From the NCBI GenBank assembly GCA_002110485.1, contig MOWL01000005.1, forward strand, positions 62,001 through 126,000: a DNA stretch of 64,000 nt, in the 5' to 3' direction. The stretch is from Emergomyces orientalis (Eukaryota > Ascomycota > Eurotiomycetes > Onygenales > Ajellomycetaceae). Under the pieces are notes generated by a model. That model was not told where the DNA came from. It searched no databases and saw only the letters and a list, made by a program, of their open reading frames with translations. A program made the position numbers and the translations under genes. Shown one piece after another: positions 1 through 10,813 of this stretch (the stretch's first letter is position 1; each line of letters begins with the position of its first letter).

Positions 1-2064
1 CGCTCCCTGAATCGGGAGAGTTTTCTTTCATACAACGCGTTCCGCTACCCATCCGACTTTTAAGTTTCATCTTCCCAGCCTCAGACACGGCCATATGTCT
101 GGTAGGTTACGAATTAAGACCCCGATATCGAATCTTCGATTTACACCCTGATTGGAGCGGGACCTAACGAACATGACGGGGACCATTCTCTCCGGGTGTT
201 CGTATTCCTCGTACCACTTTGCATGGATGAAAAAGCAGCTCTGCAATTTGACCAAAAGCACTTCACCTAGGTGGGGTTGAAAACAGGCCGGCCGCTGTAC
301 CTTTCCCACCCTCCGTTCCATGCTTTTCATGAATGGTGCTACTTTCCACTCCTATTTTCACTATTATCCCATACATACCAGCTCACATCGCGCATTTTTC
401 TTTTTCTGTTTTCTTTTCCTGTCTTACCTCTCTCGTCTATACCATTTTTTCCTCGGTTTTGTCTTTCTTCAGAGGCTTTTTCCACCTACCAGTATGTTAC
501 CCGGGTTTAATGAAGCGAGTGTATGGCGTTTCTTTCTTCTTATTTTTTTTCTTTACATTTTTTCCCGCGGTTTCGTTTTCTTCTTCTTTCTCCTTTACTT
601 CTAATGCCGTCTGTATCTCTTTCTTTCTTCGAATCTTGCCTGCGCCATATTTTCTTTTTCGTTTTTCTCCTTGACCCTTCGCGGTTTTGTTCTTATCCCT
701 TTACCTCTCTTTTCTGTAGGTATTTCTGTTGGTTTTATCCTATCTTATCTGGGCTCCGGGGCGCGTGTACAGACGGGGAGTTTACCGAGTTCAAGTTCCA
801 ACATCAAGTGGGCTTTTTTTCTTCTTCTGCTTTTTGTATGGGTGGAATATGATAATTCTTTAATTGGGCGGAAACTGGGAGTTCTTTTTTACTCTTTCTA
901 TTTGAAATATTTCCCTCTTTTTCTTATAACTGTTACTCCTTTTCTTGTTTCTTTATTATCTGAGCAGTCAGCTTTTATCTCATTCTAGGTATCTAGGTAT
1001 AGTAACACCACCTAGTTAAATAGGTTGACCGCCTTTTTTTTTTTTTTTTTTTTTTCCATTTTTGTTCTTTGAAATCTCTTAATTTTTGTGTTACCTGACT
1101 ATGATAAACCCTGCGCTCCTCTAACCCCTTTTTCCCTACCCTACTCTCCCTACCAGGAAGATGATGAACTGGGGTAGGCATGGGTGAGAGGGGACGAAAC
1201 ACGCATCTTAATTGGGCTATGATGTCCCTTCATTTTTCGACCACCGTCTTTTGATTTTCCCTTTTTGTCTTCCACCTCTTGTTTCGTTTTTCTATCTAGG
1301 TTTCTTGATGACCTGATGTGACGCACACCTACATTGTATGTACACCTTCATTTTCATTTCATTTTCATTTTCATTTTCATTTTGTTTTTCAAATTCCATG
1401 TACAGAGACATACATACATCCATAACTTACATATATACAAACATACAGACAGACGGGCAGGCATATACCTCAAATATCCTTCTCTCTATGATTTCCTTCA
1501 GACATCCTTTCGCTTCGTCTTTATTTCATGTGCTTTGTCAAGGAAACATAAGCAGAAAAAACGAGAAGGGGTAATCAAATATTTAACGACGGTTGATGTA
1601 GATAAGTTTTAAAAAGATAAAAGAAAGGAGTAAAATCCCGAAATAAATTAACATAAAAAAACGAAAAACACCAGCCATCCATCTGATCCGATCCGATCCC
1701 ATCTCTATCCACCAATCGATATCTTCTATGTGTATGTATGTACAACGTTGGAAATGCGTTGTCTGCTTTTCTAATCATCCCGGCAGAAACGGCTGGGTAG
1801 GAAATTATAAGGGTATAATAAGAAATAAGTAAAATATTCCCCAACACAGCCTACTCCCCCTCCTCCTCCTTTAGGTAAAAATGCAAGGAAAGAAACGTGG
1901 CCCCGTCAGATCAACCTCATAATATAAAATCGTAAACCCATTCAAAAATTCCGCGTTCCAAAAACTCCGAACCAGCTCCCCACCCTGTCTATCGTCTAAC
2001 ACATTCCCGAACAAAACAAAAAAAATAAAGACAAAGCCCGTCTAATTCAAACAGGAAACTCCAT
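1..2064. other. intergenic, pyrimidine-rich, no gene seen
   Basis: No reading frame here resembles a protein family. The open frames at 271-988 are Phe/Ser/Leu-rich translations of T/C-rich DNA. Simple sequence is present: a run of 22 T at 1034-1055, a CATTTT-type repeat at about 1348-1383, and three tandem GATCC units near 1686-1699. The part next to 2065 is probably the 3' UTR of the Vps62-like gene, which is read on the minus strand. Confidence 0.6.
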
Positions 2065-4020
2065 TCACAACTCCGTCGTCCCATTCTTCCCAAAAAACCT
2101 CACCAAATCCTCTTCATTCATCATCTCGCCTTCCCCAACATTAACCCACCTCTTCGGCCTCGTACTGGCCCCGATCCAATCCCTAATCACACATGGATCC
2201 GTCGCAACACCCCCGCAAATCTTCTGACGGCCGAGGTCCTTGAATCGGGGACCCAATGGTCCGTTCACATAGTGGTATTGACCGGCGAACCTGTACTGTC
2301 TCGCATCGCCTAGGGGATAGAATTTGTCGCCCCAGTGGCCGGCGAAGTAGAACCACTCTGTTGGTGCGTGGGGGGTGAGGTTTGCGGCGCGTAGGGTGCC
2401 ATTATCATGGTCGTATGTGTAGGCCTGGTAGTTGCGAGCGGGATCCCAAAGTGGGCCGCGGTCGGTTTTGTCGTGCAGCAGGCCCCAGGGGAGGATGTAG
2501 GCATGGGTGCCCGGTGTAGGGTACATGGCGTGGGTTCCTGTTGCGGAGTATATAACAGGCTAGGAACAGGAGGTCAGCCAAAATTGCCCACAGTGGTTAT
2601 TTATACCTGATTTAGAAGAAGGGCTTACCCTTTTCCCGATTTTCTCTACCGCGTCATAGCTATAGGCTTCTCCAAACGAATGTTCGCTGAAAAATACAGC
2701 TTTTGGTTTCCCATTGTGGAATCGAACAAGGGAATGTTCCCAATCGCCAACATGATTCCCGAAACGGACGTTGAGAACGATATTGCCAAGATTAAAACTA
2801 TAAAAGTAGAACCAGAACGCATCCACAACACCCTTGCCTTTATCCACGACGATTAAAACCGCTGGCGCTTTGCTACGGCCAGGCTTGTTGTTCTTTTCGT
2901 CGCGTATACCTCTTTTGCCCGACCACGCCGCAGCTCCATCATCCACCAAACCCTCCTCTTCAATGGTATCAGGCGGGATGGGCCGTGAATGCGAATCAGG
3001 GTGAACTCTCTCACCTCTTTTATATGAGGGACTGCCATCTCCCACATCATACCAGTCCTCCATATCATCGAGCGCAACGTCCCCTTGCACGTCATGAATT
3101 CCGCTATCCCACTCCACTTCGTCCTCAGTATCATCAGGCTTCGGGATGTTTTTCTGCGCCTCAAGCCAAGGCGGTCGGTCCTCCACATTGTCATTGCTGG
3201 TCAAGAAAACGTATCTTCCGTTCTGCCACATGTTCAGCTGATTGAGGTCAGCGAGGGTGGGATGCTCCGCTTGAGCTTGAATAGGAGTATAGTTCAATTG
3301 TGGTGTAATATGATACAGATGCTCCGCAATATCACCTGGCCAAAATTGTTCTCCAGAGAAAAGATGGACTAAGGGGGCATATTCTAGGACGTAATCCGGG
3401 ATAGTGCGCAATCGGCGTTCGTCATTGGCCCAATCTTCGGGACGAGTTTTATTGCCGCTCGTCCAATAAGATTCCCACTCCTCCTGCTTGCCGTCATGTG
3501 TAAATGATATTTGGCCATCCTGCGCAGACTTGCGATGTCCAAAACGGCCTTTTACCGCCTGAAAGTGAGCAACACCACAAAGACTAAGCCAACGGCATGC
3601 TTTGCGATCCCACCAGGAATTTGAAGATGCAACCCAACGGCTGTCCTCCCTATCCTCATCATACCAAATGAAAGCGGAGGGGTTAAGAGCCCTAGCCAGA
3701 CTGTTTATTGATACATAGGCAATTAAAGATGATAGAATGGTGATTGTGGCCCGGGTTCTTGCCCTCATTTGCTGGTAGATGGAAAGATCTGACTGCGCCC
3801 AGGGGTCACCGTGCGCAACATTAGCGGGATGTCTATAGTTGACTCCTGTTTCTGATTCTGGAGTTTTTGACTCTAGGGAAATGTCAGACACAAGTTGATT
3901 CGGGACAACAATTGTCTGTTTTCCTTCTTCTTCGTCGTTTGAAGATGGATCTTGTCGCTCATCTGGGATGTTGATATGTGACGCGGGAGATGTCGAGGTG
4001 AGTACGGAATGTTGGTGCAT
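2065..4020 (-). CDS. VPS62: Vps62-like vacuolar protein sorting-associated protein
   Basis: Two exons, 4020-2629 and 2559-2065, are joined across a 69-nt intron (GTAAGC...TTCCTAG) in phase 0, giving about 628 aa. After splicing the C-terminal half carries the Vps62 signature SATGTHAMYPTPGTH, followed by a WGLLHDKTDRGPLWDP stretch. Upstream lie a GEQFWPGDIAEHL motif and an acidic, low-complexity middle region. One hydrophobic segment near the N-terminus (ATITILSSLIAYVSINSLA) suggests a membrane anchor. The yeast relatives VPS62 and TDA6 are linked to vacuolar protein sorting; the molecular activity is unknown. The start is uncertain. The frame stays open to a GTG at 4092 just after an in-frame TAA, so 4020 is only the first in-frame ATG. 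A spliced leader exon ending in A and joined at the TAG preceding TGGCTC would give an ATG at that point instead. The family call is firm; the start is not. Confidence 0.85.
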
Positions 4021-6022
4021 AAATGGTATAGACGGTGTTGGGGGAAGGAGCGGCAGCTGGACGCCATGTTCAAAAGCAGGCCGCAGAGCCACTATTTAAC
4101 GGAGTAAGCGCATGCCACGGTGGAGCTTGATTACGAAAAAGAAAAAAGAAAAAGAAAAGAAAAGCCATTCATGGAAAGGAACAAATGAGAAAAACGGGAA
4201 ATGTTCTCTTGGTCTTAGGTTTGATGACAGTATAGGGTGCATGGTTTTAAGCTCCACTACCCAATTCCGGATCGACGAGGAGATCGAATTGCACGGAATA
4301 TATCAACAGTGGGGAACGGGAAACACAAAAGGCAAAAAATCAAGAAGTGTTTATCCTTGTCAGACCAGACCGCATGTTCGGCAAAGCTATCATGGCCAGC
4401 CAGCGCTCTGGGCTGGGAGCGGGCGGAAAGCTGGTGTTCGCCCAATGGATGGCGTCACCAAAAGCAAGACAGATAACAGCGCTGAGGAGGAGTGTAGGGG
4501 TAATAAGGCTCCGAGATATCCCCTCTGCATAATCCGTTCAAATGATGTAAGAGCAGAGGCACGATAGAGCGGGGAGCAGCAGCTTTGTTAGATGTATGGT
4601 GTTGCGGTTCCGCGCAGAGCCGCAAGCCCGGAGCTTAGAAATCAACGACAGAAAACAGGTGCGAAAAGAAGAAGATTTGCTGACCAATGGGGGGAAATAA
4701 AGGATGGCTATATATGTATAATTATAAAGAAGTAACTTACTCTTGACTTGATATCCTTTAGTTGTACGATAGCGTGCGTCTACAGAGCAGCAGCGGTGGT
4801 TGTCTCCAATCCAGCAAGCTTCCGGATGGTACCAAAAAAGTATTATAGAAAATTGCAAACTCTGTGCAGGTTCTTAGTTAAGCAAGCTGGAGTGGTTAAA
4901 GCCTTGGAATTCACCTACAGCTACAGGAAATGCTTGAAGCTAGTAGGATGGATAGTATACTTACACCCAGACACGCGGGAACCAGCCTTTAGAAGCTAAC
5001 AATGACGAGTCCATTCCCCAGAGCCAGATACCAAGGTGGATAGATAAGATAGAGGGGATGATGGATGGAAGGATTGATAAACGATGGAAAAAGTCCTGAT
5101 CCTGGACCGACTCGACTATCAGCGGATGACCAGCACGAAGCGTGGAATTGGGCGTGAGAGTGAAAGACGATCACATTGCGGATGTTTGTTGGTGCCCTGC
5201 TTGATGTGTGTGATGTCAGAAGTTGGATGTTGTTTGTTGGAGATGTTGCAGATGATGATGCGGGTTTGTTTCAGCCTCCTGTAGCCTGAGATCAATCCGG
5301 ACCTCATCGCTCTTCTACGAAACAAGGGATATCTTTTTATTTTAAGAGTGAAAATTGAATTTCATCCGATCATAAATCAATCATTCAAAAAGTAGTGAAC
5401 ATTGAGAGAACAAGCACTGTAGGGTCTACGCATGATTTGCTGAGTTACTAGAGAATGTCGTCCATTTTTATTTTATGATTTTGACTAATTCTGGGGCTAC
5501 TTATGATATCTATAGAACAGATCTTCTCTACACATGTTCCCCATTCCATTTGATATTTAATTCTTTTTCCTCCTTTGTTCTTCGAACCCTCCATTTGATC
5601 CTGCAGGGAGTAAAGACTGATGACCTCATCGATGGCTGCTTATGTCATCGTTCACTTCAACATTTTCTCCGTGATCGAACAATAGCAACATACATATATA
5701 ACTCTCACCCTCCCCTTTACTATTCTCTTGGGGTTAAGTTCGCCAAAGCTGTGTTTCGGGACTGCTTGCCGTGACTGATTACTGCGATCATGGATGAGTG
5801 ACCCCGAACTCGAAATCACCGCTGCGGAGAGTCCCTGCAAGGGAGCTCAAGTTCGCCGCGCCCAATGAGCTCCAGATGAAACCGTACCAGGCCCGATACC
5901 TCAAGACCAAGCAGTTTCGGATGATTAGTTACCATGTATATTACTGTCTAGGGTCATCTAAGCTTTGATATTGGCATTCCACGTTCTCCTTTCCATTCAT
6001 CGCCCTATTTTAGCAAGCCACA
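4021..6022. other. divergent intergenic region
   Basis: This holds the upstream regions of the Vps62-like gene (minus) and the TFIIIC-subunit gene (plus). The open frames here are short, overlap in several frames and match nothing I recognise. Their codon content looks random, so I see no gene. Confidence 0.5.
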
Positions 6023-7227
6023 ATGCAACCCGAACCCGGCTCAATTGTCCCCTCTCATGACCAACCGTCCATGATGGTCGCATCAGACGATTCTGACTCT
6101 GAATATGAATATGAATATGATGATACGGCGACGGAGGTGTGTAAACATTGGTTTTACAATAATACTGTCCGGAAGAAGCACTTGGGCTGGCTATGCTTCC
6201 CCTGGACTAGTTACGAGTTGCTGCTAATGCTCTTTGCGATAACCAGACATTCTACCTGAACCTCGACCTGACAACATGCAATGGCCTCATTCGAGCTCCG
6301 CGGAAGCGAGCTGCATCTACTCCAACCGCACCCACCGCACCCACCACACCCACGACATCATTGGACTCCCCGCATGCCCCACCCCTGAATGCCAGCGATG
6401 ATCAACAACAGGCCAATGATAACGTCGATTCCGATCCAGACACCCTAGATCAAGATCAAGACCAAGTCCAGATCATGGACCTGCATTCCGAAAACCCCAT
6501 CATCTCCTATCGGAACCAGATATTCTCCTGTTCATGGGTTGACCTGGTTGGGACAGAGATGACGTTTTCAATGCTGGAGGAACGCTCCACACTTCCCCGC
6601 CTCCGACGACATCAAGACTACGATCTCATCTCCTCCAATCGTGTTAAGATCCTAGGCCAAAAAGCGAATTTAATCCCCAGCTCCTCTGGGATGCCGAAGG
6701 CCGATATTAATAATCATCCCCGCGCCACCCCCACACCTGCGCCCACACCTGGTGATGGTGATGGTGATGTGGCAGCTGCCGAAACAACAGCAATGACAAC
6801 AGCAACCACCCCACGGACCCCAGCCACAAACCAAGCCCTCTTCCTCGAACGCCTCATGAACGCCAAACGCGCCAAGGGCGAGTCAGATCTCGTACGCACA
6901 ACTTTCTCCCAAAAGCGGAATCAGAACTTCGACGCTAAGCTGCGCGGCTGGGCGCGAACGGGTGAACAGATGGCGGAGCTGGAACTGCTTAATCGACGCA
7001 TGTTGCAGGGGGATGCGAATGCGCTGAGGGAGTTAGAAGATATTTATGCGCGCGTGGAGGGTCCGTTGGGAGCGGCACAGGCTCAAGAGCAGATTCGGGA
7101 GCCATCAATGCCGGCGAGGCCGCAAGTGGGACGCGGGGATGGGGGTCTGGAGGAGATGGAGGTTGATGTGCCACAGCAACAAAGGGACGACGGGCAATCT
7201 TCAAAGGCCGGTGGGCAGGGCAGATGA
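6023..7227 (+). CDS. TFC7: TFIIIC tau55-type subunit (TFIIIC_sub6 domain)
   Basis: Exon 1 (6023-6136) and exon 2 (6247-7227) are joined over a 110-nt intron (GTGTGT...ACCAG), giving 364 aa. The N-terminus is acidic and Tyr-rich (EYEYEYDDTATE). Splicing joins it directly to TFYLNLDLT, the first strand of the TFIIIC_sub6 triple-barrel domain. A second conserved block follows a Pro/Thr-rich and Asp/Gln-rich insert: IMDLHSENPIISYRNQIFSC, then WVDLVGTEM. The remaining half is poorly conserved, with a Thr/Pro-rich linker and a predicted helical tail around FLERLMNAKRAKGE. In yeasts this subunit (Tfc7/Sfc7) belongs to tauA of TFIIIC, which binds the A box of tRNA genes and recruits TFIIIB and Pol III. 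The join across the intron inside the conserved domain supports both the model and the family call. The start is the first ATG of the open frame. Confidence 0.8.
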
Positions 7228-8085
7228 ATGACACGGCGCCCCATGATAAGTACGGAAAACTTAGGGGATTTTTTTTTTGGAGGGGATTTGTTACGTATGT
7301 TACACGAGATATGAATATGGGGTTATTTATATATATATTATATATATATATATATATTTTACAAAAGTATAAGTTTCCTCCAGCAATTTGCTGGAGGGCG
7401 GTTGTTGTGAGGATCGCTGTGTTGAGGATCTGAGAAGGGGTGGAATGCACCACCACTCTATCCAGCTGTGCGGTTCATGTGGGGGTATATCTGACGTCCG
7501 AATTCATCCCGCAGGGCCAGGTGATGTTACGGACGAATATATTTGCGATGTACATACATAATATTCTAGCAGGCAAAGCACATGAAGACACTTATCAAAC
7601 CAAGCCCTCCACTGACGCCTATGCGGACACTGATGCCAAGGGTTCACTGCAGAAACAAAGGGCGAAGTATTTTCAACTACCGACGTCGACAACACACTCA
7701 ATCGATGTCGTTTAAAAATGGGGGGAACACTTGCGAGAAGGTTTGCGTCCAATTAAGTAGGGAAGGATTGATTAACAGTGGTTATAATGTATGAAGTCAA
7801 CAGTACATGCTTTCTGTTTCAGGAGAAAATGCAGATGCGAAAGGTGAACAAAACCGCAAGATTAATTAAACTCTCCCGACCTCCCTGTCCCTTGCCCCCT
7901 GGGCGGACGAACTGCAGAAAAATGGACAAAAATGAAACACAAAGAAAGGGAACAAGGGGAAAAAACAAAGCCCAAAAGTGAGGTTAAAAAAATGAATACC
8001 ATCACCCAGGTTTGTTCTGCTTGAATGACCGCCCTCGCTTTGGTTGACGAGATAGTACTTACTCTCTTCAAAGAGGTTGTGAACC
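7228..8085. other. convergent intergenic region with AT repeat
   Basis: This lies between the 3' ends of two converging genes. It contains an alternating AT tract at about 7327-7358 and otherwise only short unrelated frames. It is probably 3' UTR sequence of both neighbours. Confidence 0.5.
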
Positions 8086-9132
8086 TTAAACTACAGCCCA
8101 TATTTGTTTAGCTATAGACGTCACCAGCTCCTGTGCATTGATCTGGATATCATGTTCCTCTCCAGTTGGCTCTCGAAGAAAAAGTTTTCGGAAGGGCAGA
8201 AGCAGCGGCGCACCCACAGCCGTTCCTTGCTGATCAGAGCCTGGCGAAATGACGACGGTCTGCGTGGGTCTAGTTGCGCCGTTCGGTGCACTTCGAGTGA
8301 CTCTTGTTGATATTTGCTCCCACGTAATGATCGTGATTTGCTTCGTCTGCTGATTAATGTCAATTGTGACCGCGATCTTTACGTCCCCATCAGAGTCTTC
8401 CAACCACCACCTTGCATCGTGCGCGAGCTGCCCGCTTGATTCTGAATACCCAATCTCCACCACCACGGTAGGCCATTTGGCCGACCTTCCCGGAGGCAAG
8501 TTCACCGGCTGATAGGAAGAGTCCGGCTCCTTGTTTCTTTGGGTCCCTGCGACAGTTGCACCGCCAAACAAGTGGATTTGGTCTTTGATGCCCATCTGGA
8601 TTAGGTGCTCAATTATAAGTGAGTCGAGTTGGCGCGCAGACTCCTCATGAAATTTTGTCGGCATTTTGACAACCAGCAATTTTAAGTCTTTGTGATAGTT
8701 AATTCGAAAAAGCCCGCTGTCTTGCTCGGGATATATGTTTCCTCGGGGCACGTCATTGAAAATAACGAACTGGCTTCGGTTTCTGTGTTCAGCAGCATTC
8801 CATCTGGGCTCCCTTGCAAGAAGAGAGGATTCATTGCGAATTGTTTCTATCATTTGGTTTGTGCTTTGATACTGATATTGCTTAGTTTCAGGAGGAAGGT
8901 GCTGTAGAAATTCGCGTTTCTTCGCTGCTTCCTCTTCACTATCATTGATGCTGTGATGGCGGGTGAAGGTCCTGTGATCTGCACCATACCCTTCACCAGC
9001 GCCTAAGAGTGCTTGTTTTGGCATGGCGCCTGTTTCACTATGCTGTCTTGTGTTATTAGGATAGATTGGATGAGCAGAAAAGTTGTAGCTCTTGGGGATT
9101 TGGGGGATTTTGGAGGGAGAAAAAGCAAACAT
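8086..9132 (-). CDS. uncharacterised protein with possible PD-(D/E)XK-like core
   Basis: A single open frame of 348 aa starts at the ATG at 9132; an in-frame TTG lies just before it. I do not recognise a named orthologue. The N-terminal third is polar, charged and Gln-rich. The C-terminal half has an alternating strand/helix pattern. It includes a PDSSY motif, then about 15 residues later WPTVVVEIGYSES, followed by a helix LAHDARWWLED. This order (Pro-Asp, then a hydrophobic strand ending in Glu, then a charged helix) resembles the Uma2/PD-(D/E)XK nuclease-like fold seen in many fungal orphan proteins. The usual catalytic Lys after the Glu strand is not obvious. The nuclease link is inference only. 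A later start at MPKQALLG (about residue 38) is possible. The 290 nt upstream separate it from the MFS gene on the same strand. Confidence 0.6.
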   Translation of the reverse strand: MFAFSPSKIPQIPKSYNFSAHPIYPNNTRQHSETGAMPKQALLGAGEGYGADHRTFTRHHSINDSEEEAAKKREFLQHLPPETKQYQYQSTNQMIETIRNESSLLAREPRWNAAEHRNRSQFVIFNDVPRGNIYPEQDSGLFRINYHKDLKLLVVKMPTKFHEESARQLDSLIIEHLIQMGIKDQIHLFGGATVAGTQRNKEPDSSYQPVNLPPGRSAKWPTVVVEIGYSESSGQLAHDARWWLEDSDGDVKIAVTIDINQQTKQITIITWEQISTRVTRSAPNGATRPTQTVVISPGSDQQGTAVGAPLLLPFRKLFLREPTGEEHDIQINAQELVTSIAKQIWAVV

Positions 9133-9422
9133 CAAGTCTTTAGATTTGGATTTTCTATTTTATACCACTGAATTTTGGTTGAGTTTAAAATGACGTAGTG
9201 CGCAGATTTAAAAGTAATATAGTTCACGCCTTCCGCTTATCGACTCGAAAGGGAAAAAAAATGAAGAATAGATCAAATGTTCATAAAACTTCTGATAAAT
9301 TGTTGCCTGGTTGCCGGGTTGCAAACACAGTTCTACTGTGAACAACATGTTGACAAGTTCATTAAAAACAAAAAGAATTCACATCCAGCTATTTAAGCCA
9401 GGTACACGCAGAGAACTCCCTT

Positions 9423-10813
9423 CTACCTTGATCTGATGTTGTCCCTGGATGCTTTTTGAAGAGCACTGCTCCTCAAAGGCCATCCAATAATGCCAATTGA
9501 CGATGCAAGCAGAAGAGTACCAGTGTAACTTATTACATGCTTATATGTTCCAAGGCCGTAGCCGGAAGATACAGGCAGAGCCAGCAATCTCGCAGTAATA
9601 GGCCCAGTTATGACGTTCCCAACACCCTTGCCAAACGCCATGAGGCCGTACAAAAACAGATGGTCTTTCGACAAAAGAGCGAATTTGGGCCAGAATACAA
9701 CATATGAACCACCAAATAAGCCGAAGAGAATTGCGAATGCTACCAGCGGAGCTAAAGACTGCGCGTATCCCCAGACGAAGAAAGAAGCAACCGCGGAGAC
9801 AAATGTTGTAATGAAGACTAGGATGTAGATGTTGCCAACCCGGTCGGAGAGATGGCCGAACCCGACCTGACCAAACGTGGAGGAAATGTTAAATGCCGAT
9901 AAGAGAAGAGCGCCCATGCGAGGCGAGAGGCCGGCAAGGGTAGCGAATGTCGGCAGATAGATAGAAGGGACGTAGATGGCAAAGCCCTGGAAAAGATTGG
10001 AGAACGTCAGAACCCAGAATTGAGGATTATGCAAAAAATCAAACTCCACAACGGCATTTTCATTTTGGCTGCTCGATGGAAGCCTCCCCTTTATCAGGGG
10101 TAGGATAGGAACCACCAAGACTGCCTGCGCAACAGCAATTCCCCGGAGAGCTGTGCGATATCCGTATGTCGCCAGAAGCCATTCCGCAAGGAATGGTAAG
10201 CCAACACCGCTAACCCCGCCACCGGAAGACAAGATGCCATACGCGAAACCTCGTCGTTCGATGAACCATTCGTTCAACATGCTTATGAGCGGTGCGTACA
10301 CAACGAGAACACCAATCCCATAAAGGGCTCCTTGGCTGGCAATAAGCTCTGGAATGGAGTTGGCGAATGAAGCCCAGACGAGTGATAGAACACATATGAC
10401 AGAGCCAGTCACGACCATAGCTTGCCGCCATGCGTGAAATTTTCTTATCAAGGGCGCAGCAAAGGGGGTACCCAGAAACACTATGCTTGTCGCAACAGTT
10501 CCAATGACGGGAATATTGGGACTGTGTAGAAATTGCGGGAGACGGCTATAGTGCTCCTGGAAAACACCAAAGGCTATGTTAAAGCCTGCATAGCTCACAG
10601 TCATTTTGGCCCTCGAAAAAATAAACTGATGATTGGCTTGAGATCAAGCTTACCCCATATCACGGCCTCGATTAGGAACGAACCGAGAAGAAACAGCCAA
10701 GCCCCGGCACCTTTGTCTGCTGGCGGCACGGCCGGAGTGGGGTCATCGGACTCTTGGGGTGAGGGTGGATGGCCCTCATCACTTCTCTCAGCTCTATGAA
10801 GCTCTATAGACAT
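9423..10813 (-). CDS. MFS transporter, monocarboxylate-carrier type
   Basis: Exon 1 (10813-10654) and exon 2 (10585-9423) are joined over a 68-nt intron (GTAAGC...TATGCAG), giving 440 aa. The join restores the family block EAVIWGFNIAFGVFQEHYS at the end of the first membrane helix, which fixes the acceptor. About 12 hydrophobic segments follow in the usual 6+6 arrangement, with the loop motif NEWFIERRGFAYGI after helix 4 and GFGHLSDRVGN after helix 8. The N-terminal tail (about 35 residues) is polar and Pro-rich. This layout matches fungal MFS carriers annotated as monocarboxylate (Mch/MCT-like) transporters. The substrate cannot be read from the sequence; several members of this family show no monocarboxylate transport. 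It has no pathway neighbours here. The family call is strong, the substrate unknown. Confidence 0.85.

Noticed and set aside
271..988. Overlapping Phe/Ser/Leu-rich open frames
   Set aside because: They are translations of pyrimidine-rich DNA in three frames, with no domain and no sensible codon pattern.
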